Of a DNA stretch of 64,000 nucleotides, positions 31,782 to 42,632 are shown piece by piece. The position numbers were made by a program, and so were the translations under genes. Positions within the stretch are counted from its first letter, which is position 1. Each line of letters starts with the position of its first letter. The stretch is taken from the NCBI RefSeq assembly GCF_036370855.1, contig NC_088112.1, positions 17,786,469 through 17,850,468 on the forward strand, given 5' to 3'. This stretch comes from Dromaius novaehollandiae. Its lineage: Eukaryota > Chordata > Aves > Casuariiformes > Dromaiidae. The notes beneath the pieces were generated by a model. That model was given only the letters and a program-made list of their open reading frames with translations. It ran no database searches and was not told where the DNA came from.

Positions 31782-31997
31782 AAATGGGCCCCGAGTCAGC
31801 AGGAGGCATCTGGGGAGCCGAGGAGGCAGATGCGGGTAAATCCGTGAGGGAGGAACAGCCGCCAGGAGGGAGCTGATCCCTGTGATTCGTTGCGGATAAG
31901 GCATCAGTGGTTTGCGTGAGGTAACTCCCTGACGCCATTTCTGGCTAGCCTTGTTACTGTCGGAGCAGCCCTTGGGAGGAAGGCACAAGCTGCACTC
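31782..31997 (-). other. candidate internal exon, minus strand
   Basis: Reading the minus strand, a long pyrimidine tract (ACTCCTTTTTTCTTTTCCCAG) ends just before 31997, and a donor (ATTT then GTAAGT) begins at 31781. The 216 bases between are exactly 72 codons, open and in phase 0 at both ends. A further donor (AAGG then GTAAGA) at 32500-32495 could end an upstream exon in the same GC-rich block. The peptide is Pro/Leu/Arg-rich with no domain I know. It could be a lncRNA exon or coincidence. Confidence 0.22.
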
Positions 31998-32570
31998 CTG
32001 GGAAAAGAAAAAAGGAGTATGAAACAGGCTGAAAGGGGCCTGGGCGCGTAGGGAGCACCTCACCCCAGGCATGAGGCTGCAGGGCTGGGCACGGCCTCTG
32101 GGGGGCTGCAAAATGGCTGCCCTCCCTGCCCACCTCAGGATGGCTTCCCTGGCCTGTGGGGCCAGGAGGGGACGTGTCCGGTGCTGTGACAGGACAGCTT
32201 TAGCGGGGTGATGTGTGTGTGTGCTGCCCTTGCTCTCAGCGGGGCCAGCTGGGGCTCGTCCACGCTCTCCGCCCCTCCTGGGGTCGGACCCTCCATGGGT
32301 CCCAGCATGGTCGGCGTTTCAGGAGCACCTTCCTCCTGCCCTGATCCCGGGGGCATGCAGTCCTGTGCGGTAGCGCTCCGCCCGCGTACCACTGCCCAGC
32401 CCGCTACTGAGCTGCAAGACTGCTCAATTTGTTGTCTCTTAATATTAGGTCTTTCAGCCATACTGCAAACACATCTCGGAGGGAAATCAATATTTCTTAC
32501 CCTTAGCGCATTGATTTACACCACGATCCCAGCGACGGCTCCTGTAACGAATGCAAAGGGTCTTTAAAGA

Positions 32571-33225
32571 CTTGTCTGAATGCAAATGTCTCCAGTTGCA
32601 GATACAACAGGAGTCAAATTATGGCCCTGAGCAAACTTGCGAGGGGAAGGGGGGACTTGTGCAACGCTGGCTTTTGCGCCCCTGCGTGCCTGTGCACATG
32701 TTTTATAGATGCAATCCGCAGTCTGGGAACAGAAAGTGAAACAGTGGGATGCTGCCTCAGCATGTGGGTTAAAATGAAACTAAGATGTGTCATAAATACA
32801 CAGCGACAATAAAAATAAAAGTTAGTGGCAAGGTTTCAACCTTGAAGCATTCTGGTAAACACAAAGTGGCACGCGCCATGCAGCGCTTTCCTAAATTGCC
32901 TGTCTGCTGCCTAGTGCCTGGGAGCTGGCTGCCTTAAATCTGTTCGTATATATATAAAGTCTCAGCCAGTCAGCTGCCTGCTATGCCAAAATACCAGCCT
33001 TTTAGCTGAAAGGGTGGCAGTGAAGCTCCCTGCTCTGGGGTCTGTCTCTGTGGCAAGGAAAGAAATGGAAGAGGTGGCTGGGGCTGGGGAGACAGATGCC
33101 CTGTCTTGGTGTTACAGCAAGATGTATAAATATATTGACATATGTTAGAGCAAAAGTATAATTTGTAAGTTGCATTGAACTTAGTAACTACTGAATCACA
33201 GTAAACCTTGGCATTGATGGCTGCC
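32571..33225. other. non-coding, no clear feature
   Basis: Moderate GC falling into AT-rich DNA. A short TATATATATA run lies near 32947-32957. A 109-codon minus-strand frame (32970-33299) reads straight through the poly-T tract as polylysine and is spurious. Confidence 0.45.
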
Positions 33226-33246
33226 TTTTTTTTTTTTTTTTTTTTT
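33226..33246. repeat. poly(T) tract, 21 bases
   Basis: An uninterrupted run of T. It could be the poly(A) tail of a minus-strand retroposed sequence, but the DNA immediately to its right (its upstream side on the minus strand) has no AATAAA and no recognisable LINE, SINE or gene copy. Confidence 0.8.
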
Positions 33247-34660
33247 AACAAACCAGCAAATAGTTGATCTCCCCCTTCATGCACCAAAGCATCCATCAAA
33301 ACCTTAAGTTCTTAAGTCGTAGTAGTTGTAGGGGCTTTGTGAGATGCTGTTCTGCGAAGCTTTGCAGGGGTCTTGGAGAAAGGCATCAGAGCATCTGAGG
33401 AAGACAGCAGTCAGAGAAGGCAGAGAGAAAGCACAGGCAGCGCAGCCTGGAGAAAGTGCTGAACGCAGCTCTTTGCTGGCTAAAAAGAGACTTGGAGCGC
33501 TCTCCTGCTGCTTCATTCCTGATGTGTGAAGGGAAACGAGGCTTTGTGTATAATTTGAAAGCAAACAGGATTGTGTCAAAGATATGACTCCACCAGTAAT
33601 TATTCCTCCAGACTGGAATGACCCATGAGATTCAGAATTTCAGCCAGCTCCTCAGGGCAGGCAGATAAGATGGAGAAATGCTCTTATCTGATGGAAGTGG
33701 GTGTCATTCCCTGGACTTTACACTGATGCACACCAGCAGAGAGGCTGACAGCAGAAAGTAACTTCTATTGGAGCTGAAGCTGAGCAGTACATGAATTTAA
33801 ATAGCTGCTTTAAGTTAACTACTTGGTATATTAAGTACTTCATTTCCCTGCTCCATTACTTCCACTGTAAAACAATCACTAATGAAGACTGTGAATTAGA
33901 GTTTGGAGGAAGAAAAAAGCTTTTGAATCTACTGCAGGTTGAGTCAAACTGATTCCTGGTCTAAAAATGTAGATCTGGAAGGAATTGCTGAGACATACTA
34001 CATGGCTACTTAAAAGATGTCAGTATTTTAGAGCTATTTAGTTATATCTGCGTTTGGTTATATAGCAGAAACAGCCCTAATAGAAACTCATGCAGACTAT
34101 TTTCCAAGCTTTGTCTCTGGTTAAACTGCCAAGCCTTGGGAAGGAAGGGGCATAGGAGAATTGTTTTTTATGTGTTTATACAGTATCTACCACTGTAAGA
34201 CTCCAATCCTAATTGAAGTCTTGAGTATTGCCACAACATAAATCTTCTAAATGTTGCCTTTCAGGAAGTTGTGCACAGTGTTTCAGCCCTACTGTCTTAT
34301 GCTGATTCACTGGTGCAGTGAATTGCCATATCTGGTGGGTAGGAGTTCAGCCTATAGAAGAGCTGGGCACTTGGCTGGGTTAGTTTGTCATTATTCCCCT
34401 GAAGTCATGAGATGTAACAGAGCTGGACCAGAGGCGATTAGCTGGATGCTGTCCTGGACTTCCCCCAGGGTCTGAGGCTGTATTTTGTTGAGTGGGCTTG
34501 TTGGGGCAATCCTCATGTGTTATTTGAAATGTGATTATGCTGGAATCTGAGCATCTTCTGGGATATACCAGGAGCAGGGGGTTGGGGAAGCTCAGGACCT
34601 AATTTGTAGTCAGGCTCATTGATGCATTTTTAACACTTCTGGTTCGATATGCAGGCTATT
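33247..34660. other. non-coding with a GATA-type dyad
   Basis: No gene recognised; the 91-codon minus frame at 33304-33579 has no known domain. 33700-33745 (GGACTTTACACTGATGCACACCAGCAGAG) loosely resembles the old TTTACACTGGTG repeats. 33780-34080 is AT-rich with GTTAACTACTTGG and TTTAGTTATATCTG. Nothing further is supported. Confidence 0.4.
33662..33690. promoter_or_regulatory. inverted pair of GATA motifs, perfect 8-bp arms
   Basis: CAGATAAG at 33662-33669 and its exact reverse complement CTTATCTG at 33683-33690 are separated by 13 bp. Each arm contains AGATAAG, the classical GATA-factor consensus (WGATAR). Two facing consensus sites about 21 bp centre to centre, two helical turns, would place both on the same DNA face. 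Confidence 0.42.
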
Positions 34661-34661
34661 G

Positions 34662-34698
34662 CCCCCCTCCCCCCCCCCCCCAAAAAAAAAAGAAAAAA
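34662..34698. repeat. poly(C)-poly(A) junction
   Basis: C6-T-C13 runs directly into A10-G-A7. The same C-run to A-run arrangement recurs at 36491-36511 and, with only three A, at 37462-37477. Confidence 0.85.
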
Positions 34699-35369
34699 AT
34701 CCTGTCCAAGAGGAAAACACACAAAGGGACCTGTCTTCTCTGATTTGCCAAGCAGGTAGTTAACTTGATTGTAATTTGGATATAATTGGCAGCTGCCCAT
34801 CTGTGACTCAACGCCCTATGGAAAGCTGCTCTCGCACATGCTGAACAGCAGTGTTACCTGCCAGTTCCCGGAAAAAAAGCAGGGCCCTACCAGCACACCT
34901 CTGCCTGCATGGGAGAAGAGTGCTGGAGCAACGGTACTCCTCTCCACCAGTAAGCTGGCTTTCTGGTGTACATCTGATATTCCAGCCACAGTCTCATTTT
35001 CATATTTAACTTGTGGAATTTCCCCGCGAGAAGTCCTGCCTCACCACAGATCTGCTGTGCAGCTGCCTCTGTCCTCCAGGCCAGCGCTTGGTCCCAACGA
35101 ATGCCTTGGAAAATGTAATACTTAAAATAGAACACTTATATGTGCATCAATCCATGCTGATTATATTTCTAAGCTGCCACTGCTCTGGGCATGTACAAGG
35201 CATGGCACTGAAAAGTGAAGGGAAATGCCACGCAGGCTTTTATGCTTGCAAACGCCTCGACTGTAACTCAAATTGGGAAACATGCTTCTTGGGGCAGCGT
35301 GCAACCTCTGCACTACCAGCACCAGGTTGGATGATTTGCCTCTTCTGTATTCATGAATAACTCTCCTGT
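34699..35369. other. non-coding, no clear feature
   Basis: Moderate-GC DNA with 82-115-codon frames on both strands, none recognised. A donor-like CCA/GTAAGC lies at 34949-34955 without a confirmed exon. No repeat seen. Confidence 0.4.
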
Positions 35370-35480
35370 TACGGCCACTTCTTGCATTTATTTTATTTCT
35401 AATTACACTGATTTATAAGTGGGTTTTAATTAACTTCTCTCTTCTGCAGCCAACCTATATACTTAATACATCCTTACAAT
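35370..35480. promoter_or_regulatory. short AT-rich candidate element
   Basis: TTATTTCTAATTACACTG, GGGTTTTAATTAACTTC and ATACTTAATAC form a compact cluster of homeodomain-type cores in unique sequence. It is small, so confidence is low. Confidence 0.22.
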
Positions 35481-35597
35481 CTAGGCCTGGCACCCTTTCA
35501 CAGTGGTGGGAGTCAGGCACTGAAATACCTTTGTGACAACAAGCTGTAATTAGTAAAGGGTTTGATCCTCTAATAGTGCAGTTAATGAGGAAGATCT

Positions 35598-35702
35598 CAC
35601 TTTTTGTTTTACAGGGGAGGTGAATGACTTGTCCAAGGTCTCTCTTGAGCCTGGTCTCCTCATACTAAGTCAGTGCTCTAGTACCCAACCTGTCTTGCCC
35701 CC
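35598..35702 (-). mobile_element. MIR-type CORE-SINE fragment
   Basis: In antisense order: TTTTACAGGGGAGG, GAATGACTTGTCCAAGGTC, TTGAGCCTGGTCTCCT, AAGTCAGTGCTCTAGTACCC. These align in sequence with MIR antisense landmarks TTTTACAGATGAGG, AAGTGACTTGCCCAAGGTC, GAACCCAGGTCTCCT and CAGTGCTCTAACCACT. It is one of the clearer copies in the window. Confidence 0.7.
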
Positions 35703-36490
35703 TGGGCTGGGTGCATGGTGCTCATAGACATCTGCTGCTGTCCAGGCAGGCTGGCTTGATGGCTGCTGTTTTCAGTCTTCGTGGTGCTCAGCAGCTGTAG
35801 TGAGACTTCTGATCTGGCCCTACTTTGGAGGATGCTGGGAGCCTAGAGCAGACAGGGGAGAACTGAAAACTGCTGGTGGTGTCGGGCTGCTGATTAAGAG
35901 GTGATTTCCTGCAAGGCTTCTATGCGTTTTGGTCTGAAAGAGTTGGGTTGCAAGCCAATAGTCTAGCTTTGCACTGCAGTCTTGGCTGCAGAGTTATATA
36001 ACAGTGCTATGAGTTAGTTCTGATATGATTTCAGGCTTCAGTCTAGTATGACTGTCCCTCAATTTTCTAATAAATTTGGGTCAATGCTGGTCTTTTGTGG
36101 AATAATGAAGGCTGATCTATTCTGCAGGGCAAGTAGGAAAAAAATTCATTACTGTGTGAGGAGGTCAGAGGGCTGAGTTGGAGAAATATCTGTGTCCTGA
36201 GTACTGGTGTTTAGTACTGCATCGTAATGGATCAGTGAACTATGTAAATGCTGAACAGGTCAGGCTCTGCCTTTTATAACCGTCACAACTGATGAGGCTT
36301 TCTTTGAAAAGTTACCTTGCTGTGCTGCATGCTGCTGGGAGACTAGGGAAATGGGATTTTTAGCTATTATTCATTTTTAATTCATGGCAAATTCTTTTTA
36401 TGATCTTCATCCAGCACCCAGTCTGCTGAGCACAGTGATTGTCTCTGTAAACAATATGCTTGCAACACAAATAAGATGACAAACAGTCTG

Positions 36491-36511
36491 CCCCCCCCCC
36501 CAAAAAAAAAA
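36491..36511. repeat. poly(C)-poly(A) junction
   Basis: C11 followed immediately by A10. Such runs are slippage-prone and often differ in length between individuals and assemblies. Confidence 0.85.
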
Positions 36512-37461
36512 TGCTAGGTAATGTATAAAGCAATTAAAGCAATTGCAGACCAGGGAAGCGATAGTTTCTTGTGACTGCAAACAACATATCTGCTTTGTAA
36601 TAGGACTTATTAGTTTGGGCTTAGCGTCAAGCAAGCTCAACTTCTTGTTCTGGAGCGGAAGTCAAAGGCCATGCAGGCCACTCTTTCACTCTCCCCTGAG
36701 TGTGGACTTCTCGGTGATTTTTAAGGCAGGAGACCTGATCCCTAGCACAATTCCTATCTTCTTCCTTTCACCTGGGCTCCAGGATTCTGGGCAGAGTGAC
36801 TCCCTGGACACCACCGCTCTGTGCGGGAATAGAAAAGGGAGCATCTCGTAGCTGATCTGGGTCCTTGTATGTCACTTGCAAGCTGAGATCCCAACAGCAT
36901 GGAGATGGAGCGACTTGCTGTAAATACAGGGCTTTGTTTGCAGAGCTCTGATTTGCAGGATCAGGCTCGAGTTCCACGGTCTGAGCACTCTGCTAGAACA
37001 AATTGCTCTGTGAGATCTCGGTATTTTTCATTTTACTATGACTGGATGAATGCCAAGTTTTTTTCCTTCACTCATAGCATGAAAACTTATCTGACCTCAG
37101 GGCTTTACAAAGCACAATGAGTTAGAATCATCCAAGAATGAGACCTTCCTGTCAAGCAGACTACATATTCATTTGTGCGAGTGATGTAGGGACAAAATTC
37201 CTACTTGTGGCATTAGTCACTTCTGTGGTATGCCCTTCACCACTACTTTCCATCATCACTAAAGTTGGGAAATGTTGCACAGAGAGAGAGGCAAGAAGTG
37301 GATCTCTAGTTATGAATAGTATTAAACAGCAGAAGCAAAGCAGCCAGGATTGTTTTGGGTATCAAGCAATGGAAATCATCACTTAGAAAACAGGCTTCTG
37401 TTCCTGATATGTCAGTTGTTAATATAAATGTGTTATGTCTTTTCTGAGAAGACCTCAAATG

Positions 37462-37477
37462 CCCCCCCCCCCCCAAA
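37462..37477. repeat. poly(C) tract followed by AAA
   Basis: C13 then AAA, the third C-run ending in A within 3 kb. The A side is short here. Confidence 0.85.
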
Positions 37478-39919
37478 TTGCTTCCTATAGTGCTTGAAAC
37501 TCTGGTTTCCATTCTTCCCATGGGCCTTGGGTTGCCTCTCGGGGATTGATGCTACAGTGCTTGAAAGAGTGGAGCGGTGGGCTGCCATCCCTGGCACTGA
37601 ATAGGCTGGGAGATGTACGCTGTGGCTGATGATCTCACTAAAGAACAAGACTTCTCCTTTGGTATTAAGACAGGGGTTGAGGCTTTCATAGGAGAGACAG
37701 GTTGGCTTGCACAGCCTCATGGAATGAAGACTGGGAAGGGAGTGTAATTGCTGGCTATAAATACAAAGGGAATAGATAGTAGGAAGGAGACAAGCTCTGT
37801 CATTTGCTTGTGTGTCTGTAAGCTTGCCCAGTGCTTTCCCGTTGTATCATTTGATCTAATGAAAGATACTGCCTCTCCTTGTGGACTTAGCTGTTATGGT
37901 CTAAGAATATAAGAAAAAGCAATGCTCTGTGCTTAGCACTAAAACACAGTTTAGTTGAGAATAAACTTAGTCTGGACATGAGAAGGTTTCCAAGCATGAG
38001 AGCTGCAGGGATTTGGAAGAGATTCGTGTTAAGTACAACGTAGGCAAAGAACTTGAAACAGCCATACACTGATGTTTGGGAGGGCTGGGGTGGGTGTTTT
38101 TGTTGTTTTTTTTCTTTTTAGGATTGTATGACATGGGAGCTTGTGATAGCAGGTTTGGTTTGATGGCTCAAGAGATCCCCTTCAGCCCGAAGGGAACATG
38201 AGCTGAAGTAAAGTGATGATGTATAACATCACTGAAGTGGGAAAAATCTGCATGAGGAACATCAGTAGATTTACTATCCAGTGGCTTCCATTTAATTATT
38301 GATAGTAATCCAAGTGCTACTTACTGTATCTTGTACTATTTTACAGTGTTTTCCTCTGTGTATTGAATGTCTGATTTACTGAGGAACTATATGCCTTGGA
38401 GTTGTGTAGGAACAATGAATGTATTCATCAGCCTTCAGGTAAAGAAGCTCTAAGGTTTCACTGAGGAGGGCTTGTGCAAAGAATTAAGCTGGAGGATGAA
38501 GGGGAACGTGATAGAATTATGCATGATTGCCACATTCATCTAACTTACTATGCACAATAGTGTCATAAGGTTGGTTGTTTTATTCTCTTTATTTCTTTGT
38601 GTGCTTGGAACTTGCAAAAGGACTTCAGAAATTCAGTGCCCATGACCAGGATTAGATTTTGGCTTCCACTTAGGCATTGTATGGAGGAGCCAGGGTCTCA
38701 AATGGAGCTGGATCACGATCCCCGAAAATCTCATCCGAAAGCCCTGTAAGCAGTGACCGTAACTGTCTTTTCAGATGAGGGTGCTGACAGAGATGTCTCT
38801 CCTTGCACCCCCGCTTGCTATGCTCAGCTCCTTCCTTAGGTCTGCCATGAAGATACCACAGTAAGCTCAGAGGAATGGGGCACAGATGAGTGCTGTGGCC
38901 TTCCGAACTATCAGATGCCTGGTAGAGAGGGTGACTGGCTGCAGTCATTTTGGGTGGTTACAGTACACAGGGAGTGGCATGTTTTTAATTCTGCAGCTGT
39001 CTCTTCAATAGGACTATATGTGGCATGACATAAGGAGGCTGCAGGACAATTTTGTATGAAAAAAATTGATCTGAGTTGCCAGAATTTTTTTGCAGGATAA
39101 ACAAGGAGAGAAAATTAGAACACTTCTGTGATTTAACATCTGCCACTGGCATCACTGGAAGGACCAGGAAAAAACCTCATCCTTCCTCTGCGCTGAATTG
39201 CATCCTAGCTCTTGAGAAAGAAAATACTCTGGAGCCTCAGCGCATATGGCTCCAATATATGTGGCTCATCCTGATACAAAATACTTCATGCAGTTACATT
39301 TTATAAAATTGCAGGTTTAAATTCTTCCTTGGAACCTCATCTGCAATGGGAGGCTGTGAGGGAGGAGCAGGTGAAAGGGGGGATGGAAGTCCTCATTGCC
39401 TGAGCCTCCCTGGAGAAGTGCGTGTGCTTAGAGGAACAAGCAACGTCCCATCCCACACAGTGCATGGTCCTGAACTCTGAACCTGGGCTGCTCTTTCCAA
39501 AGCCTGGTCAAGCTATCGGATCAACCCTTCTGAGCAAGAATGTATCCCTGTGAGCCCCACTGATTTCCCAGCAACACTCTCATGAGCTGCTGCTCACCAG
39601 TGGTAGTGAGGGAGCCACTGCAAACAAGTGGATGTGCGCAGGATAATGTCTTATGCTGTCCTCAGTTATCATTCTTCTCCTGTTGTAAACTCATCTGAAG
39701 GGCATGATTTCCATTTAGAGTACACTGCAGAACCAGGTCAAACATGAGGGATTCATTTTTTACCTGGCTGGTAACCTGACGGATCAGGTAGTTCAATTCT
39801 TGTGAAACTATCTGACTAGACGCGTTGCTCTTTGAAAGCAGAGGATTAGGAACTGTTTAGACAAAGAAGCAGACAGGTGTGTTAAAACACAGTGATAAGT
39901 ATAGTTGCTTACTCTAGCC

Positions 39920-40155
39920 TTTCAGGGGAAAATTAAACTAATGGGGAAAGCGTTACTTATTTGACTGTGAATGTGGGAATTATTACTAATTGCAAGAGTA
40001 ATTCCTTGATAATGATGCTATAATGATTCCTTCTATTACAAGTGGTAATGCTGTCATTACTGCATTACTCAAACTGAGATCCATGGGGAAGCTCTGGAGG
40101 GTGAGCAGTGATTGAAAGTTCCACATTAAAATAATTACCCTCAATCTTAAATTTA
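39920..40155. promoter_or_regulatory. homeodomain-core-rich candidate enhancer
   Basis: By hand count about ten TAAT/ATTA cores occur between 39961 and 40080, with more on both sides (AAATTAAACTAATGG near 39932, ATTAAAATAATTACCC near 40123). GGAATTA (39976-39982) and TAATTCC (39999-40005) form an exact inverted pair, and ATTAC recurs as CTATTACAAG, TCATTACTG and GCATTACTC. No repeat or frame is present. The density suggests an array for homeodomain proteins. Confidence 0.4.
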
Positions 40156-42510
40156 GAATGTGTGTGATAGATATCTAATATTTGCAGGATTTCTTAAGGC
40201 TCTTCTTCCACAAAGATATTTCTCTTATCTGCATTGGACTCTGGTTATTTTCTTCAATAAAACGGTTAATTGTTCAGGACATGTTTAAGGATGATATTCA
40301 GAAATGAAAGTGTTTTAGCATTGTTAGATTGCTGACAATCGATAAATGAGCAGCTTATTTCTTATCTATAATGTTGTGTAGGGAAAAATGTATCGCTCCT
40401 TATCCAGGACTCCTCTGTTTCAACTGTCTCTTTGAGATAGGATTTCAACAGCTCAGCTGGAATGTACAGTGGCAGTGTGAGGAAATATGACATAGATAAG
40501 TGCCACAAATATTAACCCAGGTCTCATTTTGATTCTCATATCCCTGATGAAAGGCTGGGCGATGTGAAGGACTGAGAGATGGTTCTTCTGATTGCAGAGT
40601 AGAGGTGAGAGTTGTGGAGCTGGGCTTCCACACAGACTCCCCTATGATTTACACCTGTCTCACTAACCCAGTGACACACTCAGAATTTCCTAAAGATGGT
40701 AAAGCAAACCCTTCTCCAGAGAAATGCTCTTAATTTCATTGTCCGCAGAGGTGAGGAGCCTGCTTGATCGGATATTTTTAAAAAGTGTCTTCTGTAACAC
40801 TTAGAATCAGTTCTTTGACAGCCAGAATGAAGCGCTTGGTTGTTGTGTAATGGTAACTCTAGGTGTAGCAGAGATCAGCAAACACCACTGAAATGCAGTG
40901 AGAAAATAAGCTGCTTCTCTCTCCCCCTCACTCTTCTCTGCAGCGTTCCTCCTAGCAGCTGGGAACTGAGCCGCTCCTGCGCCCTGCCCTTGGCGGAGGG
41001 CTGTGCTCCCAGAGGCCGTGGAGCTACCCGGTCCTGGTCTGGGATTGCTACTGATGTGTTGCAACAGCTCTGAAGGAGGATTTTATGCTGGTGTTTCTGT
41101 ATCGGGCGAAGGGGAAGACTTCATGAAGCCCTGAACAAGGGCTGTCCGTTGGGACCCCTGAGGGAGGCATGGGCTCCCATGGGAGGGAGGTGGCTGGCAG
41201 AGCCCGGCCCTGTGAGGTAGACTGCTCAGAATATGGATCATGGTCATGGTGGTCATGTTGAGAGCCCCAGGGAAGCAAGGCAGCTAGGGGAGAGCTTGGT
41301 ATGAGCAGCTCTCCTAGGCTGACTAAATGGATGGGTCAGTGGCAATGCTGATTGTCTTGTGCTCCCATGAGGATATTTGTCCAGGCCATGCCAGCAGGAA
41401 TACTGGCACCTAACTGCAGGTGCCTGAGCAGACCTCCTTTCTCCAGTTAAGCTACTCCAGGACATGATGTTAAAACACTGTTGTGCAACACTGAAACTCC
41501 TTAGGTCCCTGTTGTGGAACCTAAGGAGTTTCCCCCTAATCTGTCACTGCTCTTAACCTTGGTGACAATATGACCCTGTTTTCTAACTGAGTTTGTCCCT
41601 GTTGACTGAAGATGGGGGCTTCTTAGTCTCTCCTAATAACAAGGTGAATTTTAGTCTCTGTACTTCTTACATCTCCTTTGTAAGAGTATAGTATTTCTTT
41701 TCTGTTTTTAAGTGAAGTACAACTTTGAACATATTAATGATATTGGCAATTACTCAAAGAAAAACATATAATCAATGCTTGTTAGTCTGTGAGGAGATAT
41801 ATTTTAAAACACAGTCTGTGCTCGCCTGGAATTTATTGCTTGAGGCAAGGTGATAGCTTCAGCAGTGCCATTTCCAAAGACTGTGCTGTGCATTTATTTT
41901 CTCATTAGCATCTAGTTTCTATTGTATATTTTGAACAAAGGTAACCTTGGAGTAGGAACACATTCCTTGCTGTCAGGAAGAACTTGTGATGCTGCTTCAG
42001 AGGTGCATGCATGATTGAGTAGCAATACATCACAAGAAGCTCTGCAAAGAAGATAATTCTCCGTAGTCTGTAGTAGAAGAAAGCAAAATCTATTTTTTGG
42101 CTTACCATACTCTGTGTGGGGGAGGGTTAATTTATGTGTGTTGTGACAAGCGCTCTCAGATGGTGAGTAGACTGTTTGTCAACTCATAAATATCATTCTC
42201 CAAAATAGCGAAGATTCAAGAATTTGCATTTTAGTAGGCTTTGATAAAAACTTATATTCCTTTTTAAATGAGAGGCTGCTGTCAGTGCAAATTCTTTAAA
42301 AAGTGAAAAATAGACTGATTTTAATAGTTCAAGAGAGCAATTTGAAATAGTGAGTCTTAACTTCCCATGGAAGCATCCATTGTACAGTACAAAACGCCTG
42401 GTATTTTGCTAGCATTTAAAATATTTAGGATGCATACAGCCCCCTCAAAGCTGGCAGTTAGTACTAGCCCTGTTTTGGAGGACGAAGCAGTAGACATGCT
42501 GGAGCAGCAA
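40156..42510. other. non-coding, with one strong hairpin
   Basis: 40156-40420 continues AT-rich. 40940-41060 is GC-richer with short frames on both strands. The perfect hairpin at 41493-41532 is listed separately. 41560-42360 is plain AT-rich DNA. No gene or interspersed repeat is recognised. Confidence 0.42.
41493..41532. repeat. perfect inverted repeat, 14-bp arms, 12-bp loop
   Basis: GAAACTCCTTAGGT (41493-41506) and ACCTAAGGAGTTTC (41519-41532) are exact reverse complements separated by CCCTGTTGTGGA. The pairing stops abruptly at both ends. This is the longest uninterrupted stem I found. It is short for a microRNA precursor, which normally needs over 20 paired bases, but it could be a cruciform, a protein-binding dyad or the remains of a small transposon terminus pair. 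Confidence 0.75.
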
Positions 42511-42514
42511 GGGA

Positions 42515-42632
42515 GGATGGTCTTGTGGCAGAGCACAGGATTGGGGCTTGGAAGGAAAGGGTCTGTGGCAGAAGGCTGTGTGACCAAGGGCAGATCACCT
42601 AACTTGTGCCTTGGTTCCCCCCCTGCTCACTG
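42515..42632 (+). mobile_element. MIR-type CORE-SINE fragment
   Basis: ATGGTCTTGTGGCAGAGCACAGGATTGGGGCTTGG, then TCTGTGGCAGAAGGCTGTGTGACCAAGGGCAGATCACCTAACTTGTGCCTTGGTTCC parallels the sense MIR series (TAGTGGTTAGAGCACGGGACTGGGAG ... CTCTGCCAC ... GCTGTGTGACCTTGGGCAAGTCACTTAACCTCTGTGCCTCAGTTTCC). It includes the tRNA-related head and the core. An 88-codon open frame through it is spurious. Confidence 0.72.

Larger units (their letters stand above)
31542..32570. promoter_or_regulatory. isolated GC- and CpG-rich block
   Basis: A roughly 1-kb GC-rich block stands out in CpG-poor surroundings, with a 42-bp tandem duplication, YY1-like motifs and splice-like signals on the minus strand. Two long minus-strand frames (189 codons at 31542-32111; 108 codons at 32135-32461) and plus-strand frames overlap in it, as expected where stop codons are rare. 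The predicted proteins are Arg/Pro/Ser-rich and unrecognised. It may be a weak CpG-island promoter, a lncRNA start, or the GC-rich remnant of a retroelement leader; I cannot decide. Confidence 0.4.
35703..39919. other. non-coding, CpG-poor; C/A homopolymer junctions
   Basis: No recognised gene; the longest frame is 102 codons. A weak antisense-MIR-like scrap lies around 37265-37310 (GGGAAATGTTGCACAGAGAGAG). TATAGTGCTTGAAAC (37486-37500) and TACAGTGCTTGAAAG (37552-37566) are near-identical direct repeats 66 bp apart. A small hairpin TCAGGTAGTT/AACTATCTGA (39784-39815) has 9 of 10 paired bases. Otherwise plain. Confidence 0.4.

Noticed and set aside
31542..32111. 189-codon minus-strand frame with an internal repeat
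   Set aside because: The repeat comes from the 42-bp DNA duplication, which leaves every frame open. Two other frames are also open here. No domain recognised; only the splice-bounded part is kept as a weak candidate.
32135..32461. 108-codon minus-strand frame
   Set aside because: It ends before the GTAAGA donor-like site and shares its DNA with a 119-codon plus-strand frame. No domain is recognised.
33226..33579. Processed pseudogene with poly(A) tail on the minus strand
   Set aside because: The T21 tract suggested a retrocopy, but the adjoining minus-strand DNA has no AATAAA, no recognisable gene and no visible target duplication.
37265..37310. Antisense MIR-like text (GGGAAATGTTGCACAGAGAGAG)
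   Set aside because: Only one landmark matches and the expected neighbours are missing.
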